DNA from: Glebionis coronaria
Taxonomy: Eukaryota > Streptophyta > Magnoliopsida > Asterales > Asteraceae
Direction: 5' to 3'
Assembly: GCA_025667525.1 (NCBI GenBank)
Contig: CM046878.1
Location: forward strand, 387,747,307-387,811,306
Length of the DNA: 64,000 bases
Both the position numbers and the translations under genes were made by a program. This document shows, piece after piece, positions 35,317 through 45,015 of the stretch (position 1 is its first letter; each line of letters starts with the position of its first letter). Below the pieces are notes generated by a model. That model saw nothing but the letters and a program-made list of their open reading frames with translations. It had not been told where the DNA came from and ran no database searches.

Positions 35317-36097
35317 TTCAATAAGTTAAGATTTACAAACGTTGATCGATCAATGAAAGAAAGTAAATGTGTTTGTTGTTGTGAGTTGAAGTCGAGAAAT
35401 AATGTTAAAATCCCCTAAAATATGTCCTCAAAATTTTTTAATGAATAATTTTTGTTATCGGAATGTTGATCGGAATAGTGATCGGAATATTAGTCGGAAT
35501 AAGCTCTATCTGAATAACCTTGATCGGAATCTCCCAAATCGGAATACCTTGATCAGAATACAAAATCTGAATACAAAATCAGAATTTACCTAATCGGAAT
35601 AAACCAAATCGGAATACCTTGATCGGAATACCAAATCTGAATACCAAATCGGAATGTACCTAATCGGAATGCCAAATCGGAATACCAAATCTGAATACTA
35701 AATCGGAATGTACCTAATCGGAATGCCAAATCGGAATACCTAATCGGAATACCTGATCGAAATGTACCCAAAATCAGAATCCCTGAACCCTATTCCGATT
35801 ACACTGATCGGAATGTCCTATAAACCCTTTTCTGATGACCTGATCGGAATAATTCCCACTTTTCTCGGACAAAACTCAACCAATTCGTGATTTTAAGCCA
35901 AAAATGATCAAAACACCCAAAAATTTTGTGTTTTTAGCCAAAGTAACTATACCAAATCCCTACCACAACTATGTAGAAGATTTGTATCAAGAAAAAATCA
36001 TCAAAAAAAAAAAAAAAATTTGGTTCGTGTGTAATAAGGATCAAAATAGGCATATGAATCAAGAACACAAACACATGAACAATACAATCATCCCATG
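35317..36097 (-). other. 5' leader of copia D
   Basis: About 780 bp between primer site and Gag start. Its middle (35456-35850) is a field of short ATCGGAAT/ATCTGAAT repeats. The remainder is AT-rich and has no convincing gene. Confidence 0.65.
35456..35850 (-). repeat. ATTCCGAT motif field in the leader of copia D
   Basis: In sense direction the octamer ATTCCGAT (or ATTCAGAT) recurs about every 10-25 bp, for example at 35633-35760, with longer units of about 52 bp partly duplicated. The same octamer dominates 63190-63690. Confidence 0.8.
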
Positions 36098-36110
36098 GCT
36101 CTTGATACCA
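36098..36110 (-). promoter_or_regulatory. Primer binding site (initiator tRNA-Met) of copia D
   Basis: The minus strand reads TGGTATCAAGAGC, the usual copia primer site, two bases after the LTR end. Confidence 0.88.
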
Positions 36111-36112
36111 TT

Positions 36113-36433
36113 TGTAGGATATGTAAATCTATGCTTATGTTTTAGAGAGAGAAAGAGATAGAAAGATGATGGATTACACACAATTCTAGAGAGAGAAACT
36201 TAATAAGAACTATGTGAAAATGATTAACCACACACCCTCTCCATCAAAGGAGAGGGTTTATATACCCAAGCCTTGTGATGGGCTTGGGCTTACAATGTTG
36301 GCCCGGCCTACACATGTTGTAGGCTAGGCTTGACTTTGTTTGTTTAATAAAGATATCTAGACTACGAGCTACTACTTAATATATTGTTGGAGTGACCGAA
36401 TCTTCCTAAATACGTAAAAACGTATTTCCAACA
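36113..36433 (-). repeat. 5' LTR of copia D
   Basis: Partner of 14321-14642, with about six differences. TATA box at 36255-36265. Confidence 0.92.
36255..36265 (-). promoter_or_regulatory. TATA box in the 5' LTR of copia D
   Basis: The minus strand reads GTATATAAACC about 170 bp into the LTR, followed by a 'CCTCTCC ... GGAGAGGG' inverted repeat and a CT-rich leader start. Confidence 0.65.
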
Positions 36434-38214
36434 ATTGAAGCAAACTTAGGCATGTAAAGCAATGCATCCGCGAAACTAACATTAAAATTAATTTTCTTAG
36501 ACATTTCAAGAAATGTGGACATTTGAGGATTGGATCTTTCACGGAGCTTCTCTTGGTTAAGTCTCGAAGGTTAGGGTAGTGTAGGTTTAGTCTTCGTAAG
36601 CTCGGGTTCCGGAATAGGCAATTGGTCTACCTTTGGTGGAATAGGAATTGCCTTTTCTCTAACCACCTCGGGTTCTTGCTCCACTTCCCTCACCGGAGAG
36701 GTACTAACATGTGGAAGCAAAGGTCCGTCTAAAGCCTTCCCACTACGTGTGGTTATAGCTTTCATCTCACTCTTCGGGTTTGGAATGGTGTTGCTAGGTA
36801 AGCCACCCGAAGAAGAGGAAGGTTTGCACATAAAAGCCTCAAACATCGAAAGTAGTTTGTTCTCAAACTTAGATTGATTCCCTTCCATACGGTTTTAAAT
36901 TTGCTCTAATATTTGTTGGTTAAGCTCAATCTTGTTATTTTGCCCCTTGATCGTATTTTGAAATTCATTTTTCAAAGTTGTCATTTGTCCTTGAATATTG
37001 TTTTGAAAAGCTTTCAAATTTTCCTCATTTGTTTTGATGTAGCTTGACAAATCATTTTGTTTGTTGTTTTGAAAACATTGATTGTTTTGATTAGCATGAA
37101 ATCCATTTCCTTGATTAAAATTCCCTTGGTTACCACGGTTAAAATTATTCCCATTGTTTCTATTGTTGTATCTATTTTGAACCGGTGGAAAACCCGGTGG
37201 AGCAACATGGTTTTGACGAGGAGCTTGACCGTTAGGGCCATAAGTTCCCGTCACGGCAAAAGTACTAGCTTGATCAAACCCTGTGGTTGAACAAGCATAA
37301 TTCGGATGTGCTCCACCACATGATACACAAAAATTCTCAACCATATTAATCGATCCATGATGATTCTTCCTAATCTCATTCAAAATCGTGTCAATCTTAG
37401 AGTCCAACCTAGCAATATCGGTGTTAGATGAATTCACATTGGAAACAACCGGTGTGTTTCGTGAATATTGCACTCTAGACTTATTTTCAATGATACCCCA
37501 CGCGTCTCTCGGAGTTTTTCTTAAAAGATTACCACCCGCGGCGGCATCTAAAGAATCTTGTTCAACCATATTAAGTCCATTATAAAAAGTGATGATTTGA
37601 TGTAACTCCCTGAAATCGTGGTGTGGACATTGTCTCAACAAATCCTTAAACCTTTCCCAAGCAACTCCAAACGATTCATGCACTTTTTCTTCAAATCTAG
37701 TGATCTCAATTTTAAAGTGAGTTGTTTTAGATGGTGGAAAGAAGTAATTCATGAACTTAGACACTAGATCGTCCCATGTAAAAATCAAACCCGGTGGTTC
37801 TTTTTCATACCAAAGTTTAGCATTCCCCTCGAGCGAGTACGGAAAAAGCATGGGCTTAATCGCGGCATTCGGCACATCTCTAAACTTGAGAGTCGAGGTA
37901 ATACAAAGAAAGTTCCGTATGTGAGAGTGCGGGTTATCGGTCTCATTGCCACGAAATTGGTCGGCACGAATGAGTGATAAAAGACCGGTCTTAATCTCAT
38001 AATGATCCACCAAAATAGCTGGCACAACTATTGCTTCCCCGTACCCTTCGGTGGGTGTACGGAGGAATTCCTCCATTGTTCGGTTATCGACCATCTCTAC
38101 AACAATAGGTGGAAGCTCGGGTTCCACTATTCGTTGTTGACGATTTCTATTTCTACGAGGAATGTTTTCAAGCCTATCGTGATTAATCAAAAGTCGATTA
38201 GATCGTAATTGTAT
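36434..38214 (-). pseudogene. Athila B Gag (broken)
   Basis: Homologous to element A's Gag throughout: TPTEGYGEAIVVPAIL, FFPPSKTTHFKIEITRFEEK, HDFRELHQIITFYNGLN, CVSCGGAHPNYAC, then Asn-rich sequence and [15 protein letters not shown]. Three lesions are visible. The likely start codon is ATA at 38212-38214 where A has ATG, and stops lie at 36892-36894 and about 36568-36570, all in one frame. The frame stops being B's at 36434, where copia D begins; it resumes at 14320 in the protease linker. Gag would form the particle; this copy cannot. Confidence 0.88.
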
Positions 38215-38857
38215 AAACCAAAGTCACGAGAATTTAGAGGGTTGAAGAAAAGAAATTAGATTAGAAGAAGATTATTTTTGGTATTTTATTTGGTATTTCT
38301 CAATTAAAAGATTGATAAAAACAAGGAATAAGGATAATTACTATGGAAGTAATCTACCCTCGGTCGACTTTGAAACGTAGGTGAAAACCTAAATGTCTCG
38401 AGGTTCAATAAGTAAACAACAAAAATAAGATTCAATACTACTTGAGTCGGCAAACCAATAACCTGTCGTCCCTCTTAATAAACGCACAAGCAAGCGGGGA
38501 AACGAGGTGGCACAAAGCACTTAAAAACCTTTTTCCTTAGACGGCCTTTTATAGCTCTTCGCCTTATACCCACCTTATAGTTTGTATAAATTGAGATCAA
38601 ACTTTTTATTAGTATTTATCTAGTTTGCCTTTTATTTTTCGTTTTGGATTCGAATACAATATCTAGGTGATGAAATCCCAACTAAGTTCTTATTTGGAAG
38701 TAGGTAAATTGTTTGTTCTACGTAATATAATATAGTAATCATAAAAACAAGAAAAACGATATATACTATATTAATAGAAAAATAACAAAACTTTCCGAGA
38801 ACAGAAAGCGTCTTCAATTCAACGATCAACAAATCTCATCGAACGAATCGTACACAA
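38215..38857 (-). other. 5' leader of Athila B
   Basis: About 640 bp between primer site and gag. The part around 38560-38660 resembles the leader of A near 3430-3530 (shared 'cgccttatacccaccttata' wording), confirming kinship. No gene seen. Confidence 0.65.
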
Positions 38858-38877
38858 GATCCCCGGCAACGGCGCCA
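38858..38877 (-). promoter_or_regulatory. Primer binding site (tRNA-Asp) of Athila B
   Basis: The plus strand gatccccggcaacggcgcca equals the last 20 bases of plant tRNA-Asp including CCA, so the minus strand is a perfect primer site. Confidence 0.92.
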
Positions 38878-39608
38878 AATTTTTGGATTTTTTAGGAAAT
38901 GTCGGTATATTTTAATTAAGTACGTTATAGAGCAAATTTAGGAAATTACCTTTAGGAAAAGGTAATAATACATAAATAAGCTAAAGACGAATTAGTTAAA
39001 CACGAGAGTGATACCGGTTCGTTGTACACAAGGACCTTATGAACTTGAGACGTTCGTTTTGAATTGGACAATTGTTTTGAATTCGGTTTCGGTTTTTATC
39101 TAAATTAATTCTACCAATTTTTTATCCTAAAGTGCATGAATCGTAACCCTACTTAAAATCTAAAAGACAATTATCTAAACAATGCAAAATTTAAAAACTT
39201 TACTTTAACTATTTTTTTTAAACAATTTATCTAAACAAATTTAATTTTAAACTAACTCTATTTAAAACAAAATTTATTTAAAACTAATTTAATTAAAAAC
39301 AATTTTAAAACTATTTAAAATTATAAACTAAATTAATCTATTTAAAAATTTACTATTAATTAAACAAAATTATTTAAATCTAAATTTATTTAAAACAAAA
39401 TTAATTAGATCCAAATTATTTAAATACAAATTTTAAAACAATTTAAATTTAAAAGTAATAAAATATTTTTTAAATTTTTTTAATTATTATTTAATTTTAA
39501 AACTAAATCAAACTTTATAACAAATCGAATTTGGAAATTAGTTTAATAAAATCAATATTACAGTTTAATAATGTATTTAAGATTCGAATGATAAACTAAG
39601 AACAAAAA

Positions 39609-39682
39609 GAGCTAAAAGCTCAGATGGTAAAGTTGTTTGTCTGCTTACCAAGAGGTCCTACGTTCGAGTCACAGGAATGACA
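39609..39682 (+). other. tRNA-like Pol III-type module inside LTR B (antisense)
   Basis: The plus strand has AAGCTCAGATGGTAAAG (A box at 39616-39627, D-arm-like), an anticodon-arm-like TCTGCTTACCAAGA, and CGTTCGAGTCA (B box, 39661-39671), then TTTTTTT at 39683-39689. Spacing fits a degraded tRNA. The position relative to the LTR end and the antisense direction parallel the module in LTR A, although the two sequences differ outside the boxes. Confidence 0.6.
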
Positions 39683-40886
39683 TTTTTTTGTGATTATTAT
39701 TTTTGGATTTGGAAAATTTTGATAGAATAATAATAAATAACCAAACACACGTTTGGATTACTGAATATGTAACAGATCAATTCAATATGCTTAGACAGCT
39801 GATAAAATCAGGACTATATAATATCAAATCTAAAGCAAACCCAAACTAGATAGAACAAGATTATAAAATAGCAGACCCAATTAAACACAAAACATACCAA
39901 ATCAGTTAAAGAAATTATAGATCTAGACTGAAAAACATCTAAACATATATATATAAACTTATCTTTAAAAACTTTCTTATCAGTTTACCATTTCAAAATT
40001 ACTCAGCTAATACATACCAAATACTTATCAAACAATAGGAACAAAATAAATGTTAAAATTCAATAAAAATCACTAGCATAGAAAACATTCGAGCAAACAG
40101 TCAGGCAAATAAAACTAGTTAAAAATCCTAACTCAACAGTAACATACTATTGAACTACAAATCATCATGGCAATTCGTGGTAACATATTTAGCTCAATTT
40201 AAAACAGTGGATGAAAAATCTAGACAAATTCAAATCAAACTTAAACAGATCCAAACTCCTTAAATACAACTAACTTCTTGAATACTTTGAAAAATAAACA
40301 GATTATTCAATACAGTAATATAATAACTCTAAAGTCAAAATCACATATCCTATCCAACATCAATAGTTAACCAAACCAACCAAACAGATTACTCAAAGAT
40401 TAATCTAAAAATCAGTTTTAACTAGAGATTGATAATATAAAATGAACTTAACCTTTATAGAAGATCCTTTGTTGATGAAGGTAGCGCTGAGCTACATTTG
40501 AACAAAAACTACTCCAATCTATCTCGAACCACCAATATTTTAACATCACACCACCATCGAAGAAGATAATTTGATCCAATAACTTTTTTTGAAGTTTAAC
40601 AGTGGTTAAACTTTTATCCCATTCTTACTTTAAATCATCTAATTAAGCTATTAAATAAGCTTAATCAAATAATTTTTCAATAATATCGATATAGAAACTC
40701 AAAGAATAATTGCAATAAAGTTTAACAGTAAATAAACTCAAGAACAGATTTAAACTCAAAGAAACTTTTATTAATTCATGAAAATTGTTACAATATTATA
40801 AAGATAAAATTACAATTATTCTATTCCTAAATTGACATTATAACAGTAAATAAAAAATGGGATACAAATTACATGTTTTTTGGGGG

Positions 40887-40896
40887 TTTTTATAGG
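40887..40896 (-). promoter_or_regulatory. TATA box of LTR B
   Basis: The minus strand reads CCTATAAAAA about 960 bp into the LTR, comparable in position to the TATA box of LTR A. Confidence 0.45.
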
Positions 40897-41833
40897 AAAA
40901 CCCCAATCCTTCTTGAGGTGGTTGTTGATGCTGAAAATCAATCGCAACCCTTGATTCTTCACTTCTTTCTTCTGTTTCTTCATTTTCTTGATCCAAGGGC
41001 TGAAAAATACCTTTGTTTCACTCGGATCGCCACCATGGCAGGAATATGTGCTAGTTGTGCTTCTTCGCTGCTGAGGTGGAAGGATTTTATTGGATAAATT
41101 AATTGGTGCTGATGAAATCCACCAATCAAATGAGATATGTGACAAGATGGGATGCCACGTATGATTGACTGGTGCATCTTCTTCCTCCCGATATAGTTGG
41201 CATTTAGTTTAGGCGTACGGGTTTCAACCCTCTTAGTATGAAAAAGCCCCAAATTGCTAGGGTTTGTGGTGGTGATATTTTTTCTCTGCGTTTTCTTTGT
41301 TGTGAGACATAGAGTGTAACGAATGATTTGTGTTGACCAAAATAAAGTGAAAAGTTTTCACTTATATTGTTCACACCGTCTCATAAGATTTACCCTAATG
41401 GGCTTGAGCCCATAATTATACTCTCATCGTCCTTTTGTTTATTTAAGTTTGGGCTAGGACCCATAAATACTCCCACCGTCTCACTAGTTATTTATTTTGG
41501 GCCATTGTTGGGCTTTTAAATGTAACATTCCATCCGTATGTTATTAATGTCTTTGGCCTATTGGTCTTTGACCCAATAACAACAAGACTATGTCCAATAT
41601 TGGGATTTTAGACCCATTAACCAAATGTGGGACCCACAAAGACCAATTAACTTTTATAATATTAAATCCTCGAAAAACGACTTGTCTTTTGGCTTCTTGA
41701 TCTTTTCTTCAAACTCGTGTCGTTTTTGCCGGTTTTCGTGATCATTAGTACCTACACACATGAAACAACAAACAAGCATATACAAGGCTATTTTATACAT
41801 TTTATGCATTTTATGTTCATTTATTGATATAAA

Positions 41834-41859
41834 TGATATGAGTAAATCCACTCATATCA
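41834..41859. repeat. Terminal hairpin of LTR B
   Basis: Perfect 10-bp arms TGATATGAGT and ACTCATATCA with a 6-base loop, ending exactly at the LTR terminus. Confidence 0.8.
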
Positions 41860-42300
41860 GGCCAAAGCCGTGTCAACCGCATGCTACACACAAAACCGTT
41901 CCTTAATTATTCCAAGACACGAAAATACAGCATCTCACATAATTCATGATCGCAAACCTTCACTCAAACACCTTCATGTTTTTAGATGTACGTGTTACAT
42001 AATTCGAGCTGGTGAAAATCTGGACAAGATGAAAGAGAAAGGTGATGCATGCATTCTAGTGGGATATGCAACTCAGTCTAAGGGATATATAGTGTACAAA
42101 AAGAGAACAAAAATGATAGTCGAGACTATTCATATCAGATTCGATGAATTTTAAGAAATATCACTTGAACAAAGCAGTTTATGTCCCGAACCACAACGAA
42201 AAAAGACTTATTTGCACAACCGCACGGAACTCGGAACTCAAGACTACAACAATGAACCGTCAAGTTCAAAGCTGGTTCAAGGAAATGTTCCAAGATAAGA
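41860..42300 (+). pseudogene. Copia F integrase C-terminal part
   Basis: [20 protein letters not shown] opens the segment, equivalent to the region just after the catalytic Glu in copia integrases (compare [14 protein letters not shown] in D). It continues with HLHVFRCTCYIIRAGENLDKMKE and ILVGYATQSKGY and ends with a TAA at 42152-42154. A short shifted continuation runs to about 42296. The catalytic part lies on the other side of Athila B. Confidence 0.85.
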
Positions 42301-42301
42301 T

Positions 42302-43828
42302 ATGACAGTCGACACGACAATTGAAGAGTTGGAAATATTATATGGACCAATGTTTGATGAATATTTCACGGGGGAGAAACATGTTGTATCAATGTCTTCC
42401 GTTGTCACTCATGATAAGAATGATGATACCGATCATAGTCAACAAAAGGCTACAACTTCATCTACTTCAACATGGGTTGCTGCAGATTTACCTCCTCAGA
42501 ATATCACTTCAAAAATCGATCCTACAACATCCACAACTACTGTCATTTCTCCAGAGAACACAAATCAAGCAGACAATGCATTATCTGACGATGACGATTT
42601 TCACAATCCATTCGGTACATCGGTACATGAAACTGGAGAGTCTTATACTCGCCATGTTGATCCGTCAAATATGCGTACGTTCTACCAACGACACCCGTCA
42701 ACACATCATTGGACCCTAGATCATCCTTTGGTTCAAGTAATTAGAAACCCTTCACATCCCGCTCGCACGAGATGACAACTAGCAACCAATGGCGATGTTT
42801 GTATGTTCGCACTCACCGTAACTATAGCTGAACCGAAAAATATCAACGAAGCCATGGCTGATCATGCTTTGATTGAATCAATGCAAGATGAACTTCTTTA
42901 ATTTGAAAGACTTCAAGTCTGGGAACTTGTTGACAGACCATACGATGTTACTCCTTTAAATCTTTGTTGGATCTGGAAAAACAAGATGGATAAAGAAAAC
43001 ACAATCATCAAGAACAAAGCTAGGCTAGTGGCTAAGGGGTATGGCTAGAAAGAGGGTATTGATTTTGAAGAATCATTTACACCAGTAGCTCGTATGGAAG
43101 CGGTCAGGATTTTCCTTGATTATGTTGCACATAAGGGATTTCTTGTTTATCAAATGGACGTAAAGACGACATTTCTTAACGGTCCTTTGAAGGAAGAAGT
43201 CTATGTCACGAAGCCGGAAGGATTCGTTAATCCACAGTATCCTGACAAGGTGTATCGTCTCCACAAAGCACTATATGGACAAAAGAAATCTCCAAGGGTG
43301 TGGTACTATGAGCTCTCGAAATCTCTGGTATCCAAAGGTTTCTCAAAAGGTTCCATTGATCTTACCTTGTTCATATACAAATATGGGGATGACATTTTGC
43401 TTGTGCAGATTTACGTTGATGACATTATTTTCGGGTCTACAAACCCAAAACTTTCAAAATGGTTTGAAAAACTAATGCATAATAAATTTGAAATGTCAAT
43501 GATGGGCGAACTAAAATTCTTTCTAGGAATTCAAGTTCACCAATCCCTACGTGGTATCTTTATTAACCAAGCTAAGTATTGTCAAGAGATACTCAAAAAG
43601 CATGGTATGACCTCATGTGACCCAGTTAGGACAACATTATCCACCACATCCATAGATGCTTACTTGGAGGGAAATGCCATAGATCAAACGAAATATCTTT
43701 CCATGATGGGGTCACTCATGTACTTAAAAGCAAGCAGACCAGATATTAAACATGCAACATGCTATTGTGCACGATATCAAGCCAGACCTACTGAAAAGCA
43801 CCTCAAGGAGGTTAAACGGATCTTTTAG
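42302..43828 (+). pseudogene. Copia F linker and reverse transcriptase
   Basis: An acidic/Ser-Thr linker frame (42302-42775) is followed, after stops at 42773, 42899 and 43046, by the RT frame 43094-43828: [45 protein letters not shown] with catalytic [17 protein letters not shown] and [12 protein letters not shown]. The catalytic aspartates persist. The segment ends with a TAG at 43826-43828 and another at about 43859. It is closer in style to common Asteraceae copia pol than to D's, so F and D are related but not the same family. Confidence 0.85.
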
Positions 43829-43920
43829 TACCTCAAGAATACGATTCATTTGGGACTCTAGTATTCAAAGGAAACCGGTTTCTTTCTAATAGCCTATTCA
43901 AATTCTGATCACACAGGGTG

Positions 43921-43925
43921 TCTTG
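43921..43925. repeat. Target-site copy of the TRIM (left)
   Basis: tcttg here and again at 44544-44548, a perfect 5-bp duplication around the TRIM. Confidence 0.92.
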
Positions 43926-44195
43926 TGTGACACCCTAGGCAAATCTCACATCGGTTGTGGCCAGGAGAGATCCATGGTTCATAAGATAACAGTCGCCTTC
44001 TCATGACACGCGTTTTGTGGTCCACTACACGTAGGGTTCATAAGTACCGGTAGGTAAGCGTGCTCATGGGAGAGTAGTACTGGCTTGGGTGACCTGCTGA
44101 GAAGTCTTGACAAGAGGGACACACAGTAAAGCCGTGAGCTTGTGGGAAAAGCGGACAATATTGTGGTCTTTGGTCTGATTAGGCGGGATGTTACA
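43926..44195 (+). repeat. 5' LTR of TRIM
   Basis: 270 bp, TG...CA, partner of 44278-44543. No resemblance to a 5S rRNA promoter was noticed, so it does not look like Cassandra. Confidence 0.9.
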
Positions 44196-44197
44196 AG

Positions 44198-44210
44198 TGG
44201 TATTAGAGAC
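44198..44210 (+). promoter_or_regulatory. Primer binding site of TRIM
   Basis: TGGTATTAGAGAC, an initiator-Met primer site with one change (C to T) in the first 11 bases, two bases after the LTR. Confidence 0.85.
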
Positions 44211-44277
44211 ACTCCTGAACCGTTCGGGATGGTGGGGCAAACCTCATCGAGGACGATGAGTCCCAAAGGGGGGTGAT

Positions 44278-44543
44278 TGTGACACCCTAGGCAAATCCCA
44301 CATCGGTTGTGGCCAGGAGAGATCCATGATCCATAAGATAACAGTCGCCTTCTCAAGACACAACGCGTTTTATGCTCTACTGTACGTGGGGTTCTTAGGA
44401 ACTGGCAGTTAAGCGTGCTCATGGGAGAGTAATTCTGGCTTGGGTGACCTACTGGGAAGTCTTCACAAGAGGTCCACAAAGCAAAACCGTGAGCTTACGG
44501 GCAAAGCGGACAATATTGTGGTCTGAGTAGGCGGGATGTTACA
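44278..44543 (+). repeat. 3' LTR of TRIM
   Basis: 266 bp, preceded directly by the purine-rich AAAGGGGGGTGAT tract. Confidence 0.9.
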
Positions 44544-44548
44544 TCTTG

Positions 44549-45015
44549 ATACTCGAAAAAGTACTTCTGGTGGTGCAAAGTTTCTAGGACAAGGTAATCT
44601 CGTGGGATGGTCTTCCAAGAAGCAGGATTTCACGTCACTTTCATCAACCGAAGCGGAGTATGTGTCTCTATCTGCGTGTTGTGCTCAAGTTCTTTGGATG
44701 AGAACACAACTCACGGATTATGGTTTCCACTTTGATAAATTACCTATGTATTGTGACTCAAAGTCGGACATAGCTATCTCCTGCAATCCGGTTCAGCATT
44801 CCCGCACGAAGCACATTGATGTCAAATATCACTTCATAAAGGAACAAGTTGAACGAGATATAGTTGAGTTATACTTTGTTGGAACGAATTACCAATTAGC
44901 CGACTTGTTTACGAAAGCTCTATCGAAAGATAGGTTTGAGTACCTCGTTAGGCAAATTGGTATGAGATGTTTGACTCCAGCAGACCTAGAGATTCTGGCA
45001 AAGTTGCCTGCTTAA
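44549..45015 (+). pseudogene. Copia F RNase H
   Basis: The apparent frame starts in the TRIM at 44536, but F codons begin after the target copy. LDTRKSTSGG, WSSKKQDFTSLSSTEAEYVS, MYCDSKSDIAISCNP, RTKHIDVKYHFIKEQVE and YQLADLFTKALSKDRFEYL are standard copia RNase H motifs, ending at a natural-looking stop (LPA, 45013-45015). This part is unbroken but cut off from its beginning (YSNSDHTGC at about 43895-43920) by the TRIM and from RT by stops. Confidence 0.88.

Larger units (their letters stand above)
14321..36433 (-). mobile_element. Ty1/copia retrotransposon D (SIRE-like), split by chromovirus E
   Basis: Two LTRs of 322 and 321 bp (14321-14642 and 36113-36433) match except at about six sites. 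Flanking 5-mers attaa (14316-14320) and attga (36434-36438) look like a target duplication with one later change. In sense order: LTR, initiator-Met primer site, long leader, gag, insertion E (24124-34057), zinc knuckle and long extra domain, protease-integrase-RT, RNase H, a 2.8-kb non-pol 3' region, polypurine tract, LTR. Without E the element is about 12 kb, large for copia, and its RT motifs and size fit the SIRE/Maximus group, though the LTRs are short for that group. It lies inside Athila B's gag-protease frame. Confidence 0.9.
10650..41859 (-). mobile_element. Athila-lineage Ty3 LTR retrotransposon B, split by C and D
   Basis: In sense order: 5' LTR 38884-41859, tRNA-Asp primer site, leader, gag (38214 to 36434), the inserted copia D, then protease, RT, RNase H and integrase from 14320 to 10650, where C cuts it. 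The env-like region (if any) and 3' LTR lie outside to the left. All reading frames carry stops or shifts, several looking like C-to-T decay at CGA or CAA codons, so B is old and inactive. B sits inside copia F: F's integrase codons begin at 41860 immediately after B's terminal CA, so the expected right-hand target copy is ggcca. Confidence 0.85.
38884..41859 (-). repeat. 5' LTR of Athila B (about 3.0 kb)
   Basis: Starts TGATATGAGT at 41859 in sense direction and ends near 38884 beside the primer site. The part 39050-39600 is extremely AT-rich, as in LTR A. TATA box at 40887-40896, tRNA-like module antisense at 39609-39682, terminal hairpin at 41834-41859. The partner LTR is not in the window. 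Confidence 0.75.
43926..44543 (+). mobile_element. TRIM (miniature LTR retrotransposon)
   Basis: 618 bp in total. Direct terminal repeats 43926-44195 (270 bp) and 44278-44543 (266 bp) start TGTGACACCCTAGG and end GCGGGATGTTACA. The 82-bp interior holds only a primer site (TGGTATTAGAGAC, 44198-44210) and a polypurine tract (AAAGGGGGGTGAT, 44265-44277). There is no coding capacity, so it needs proteins from another element. The perfect tcttg duplication and its position in the RNase H motif of F (between HTGC and LDTRKS) give exact ends. The LTRs differ at about 20 positions, so it is not very recent. Confidence 0.93.

Noticed and set aside
43926..44195. Cassandra-type TRIM
   Set aside because: No 5S rRNA-like promoter boxes seen in the LTR.
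43979..44479. 166-residue minus-strand frame in the TRIM
   Set aside because: Covers both TRIM LTRs and the interior; its repeated halves are simply the duplicated LTR.
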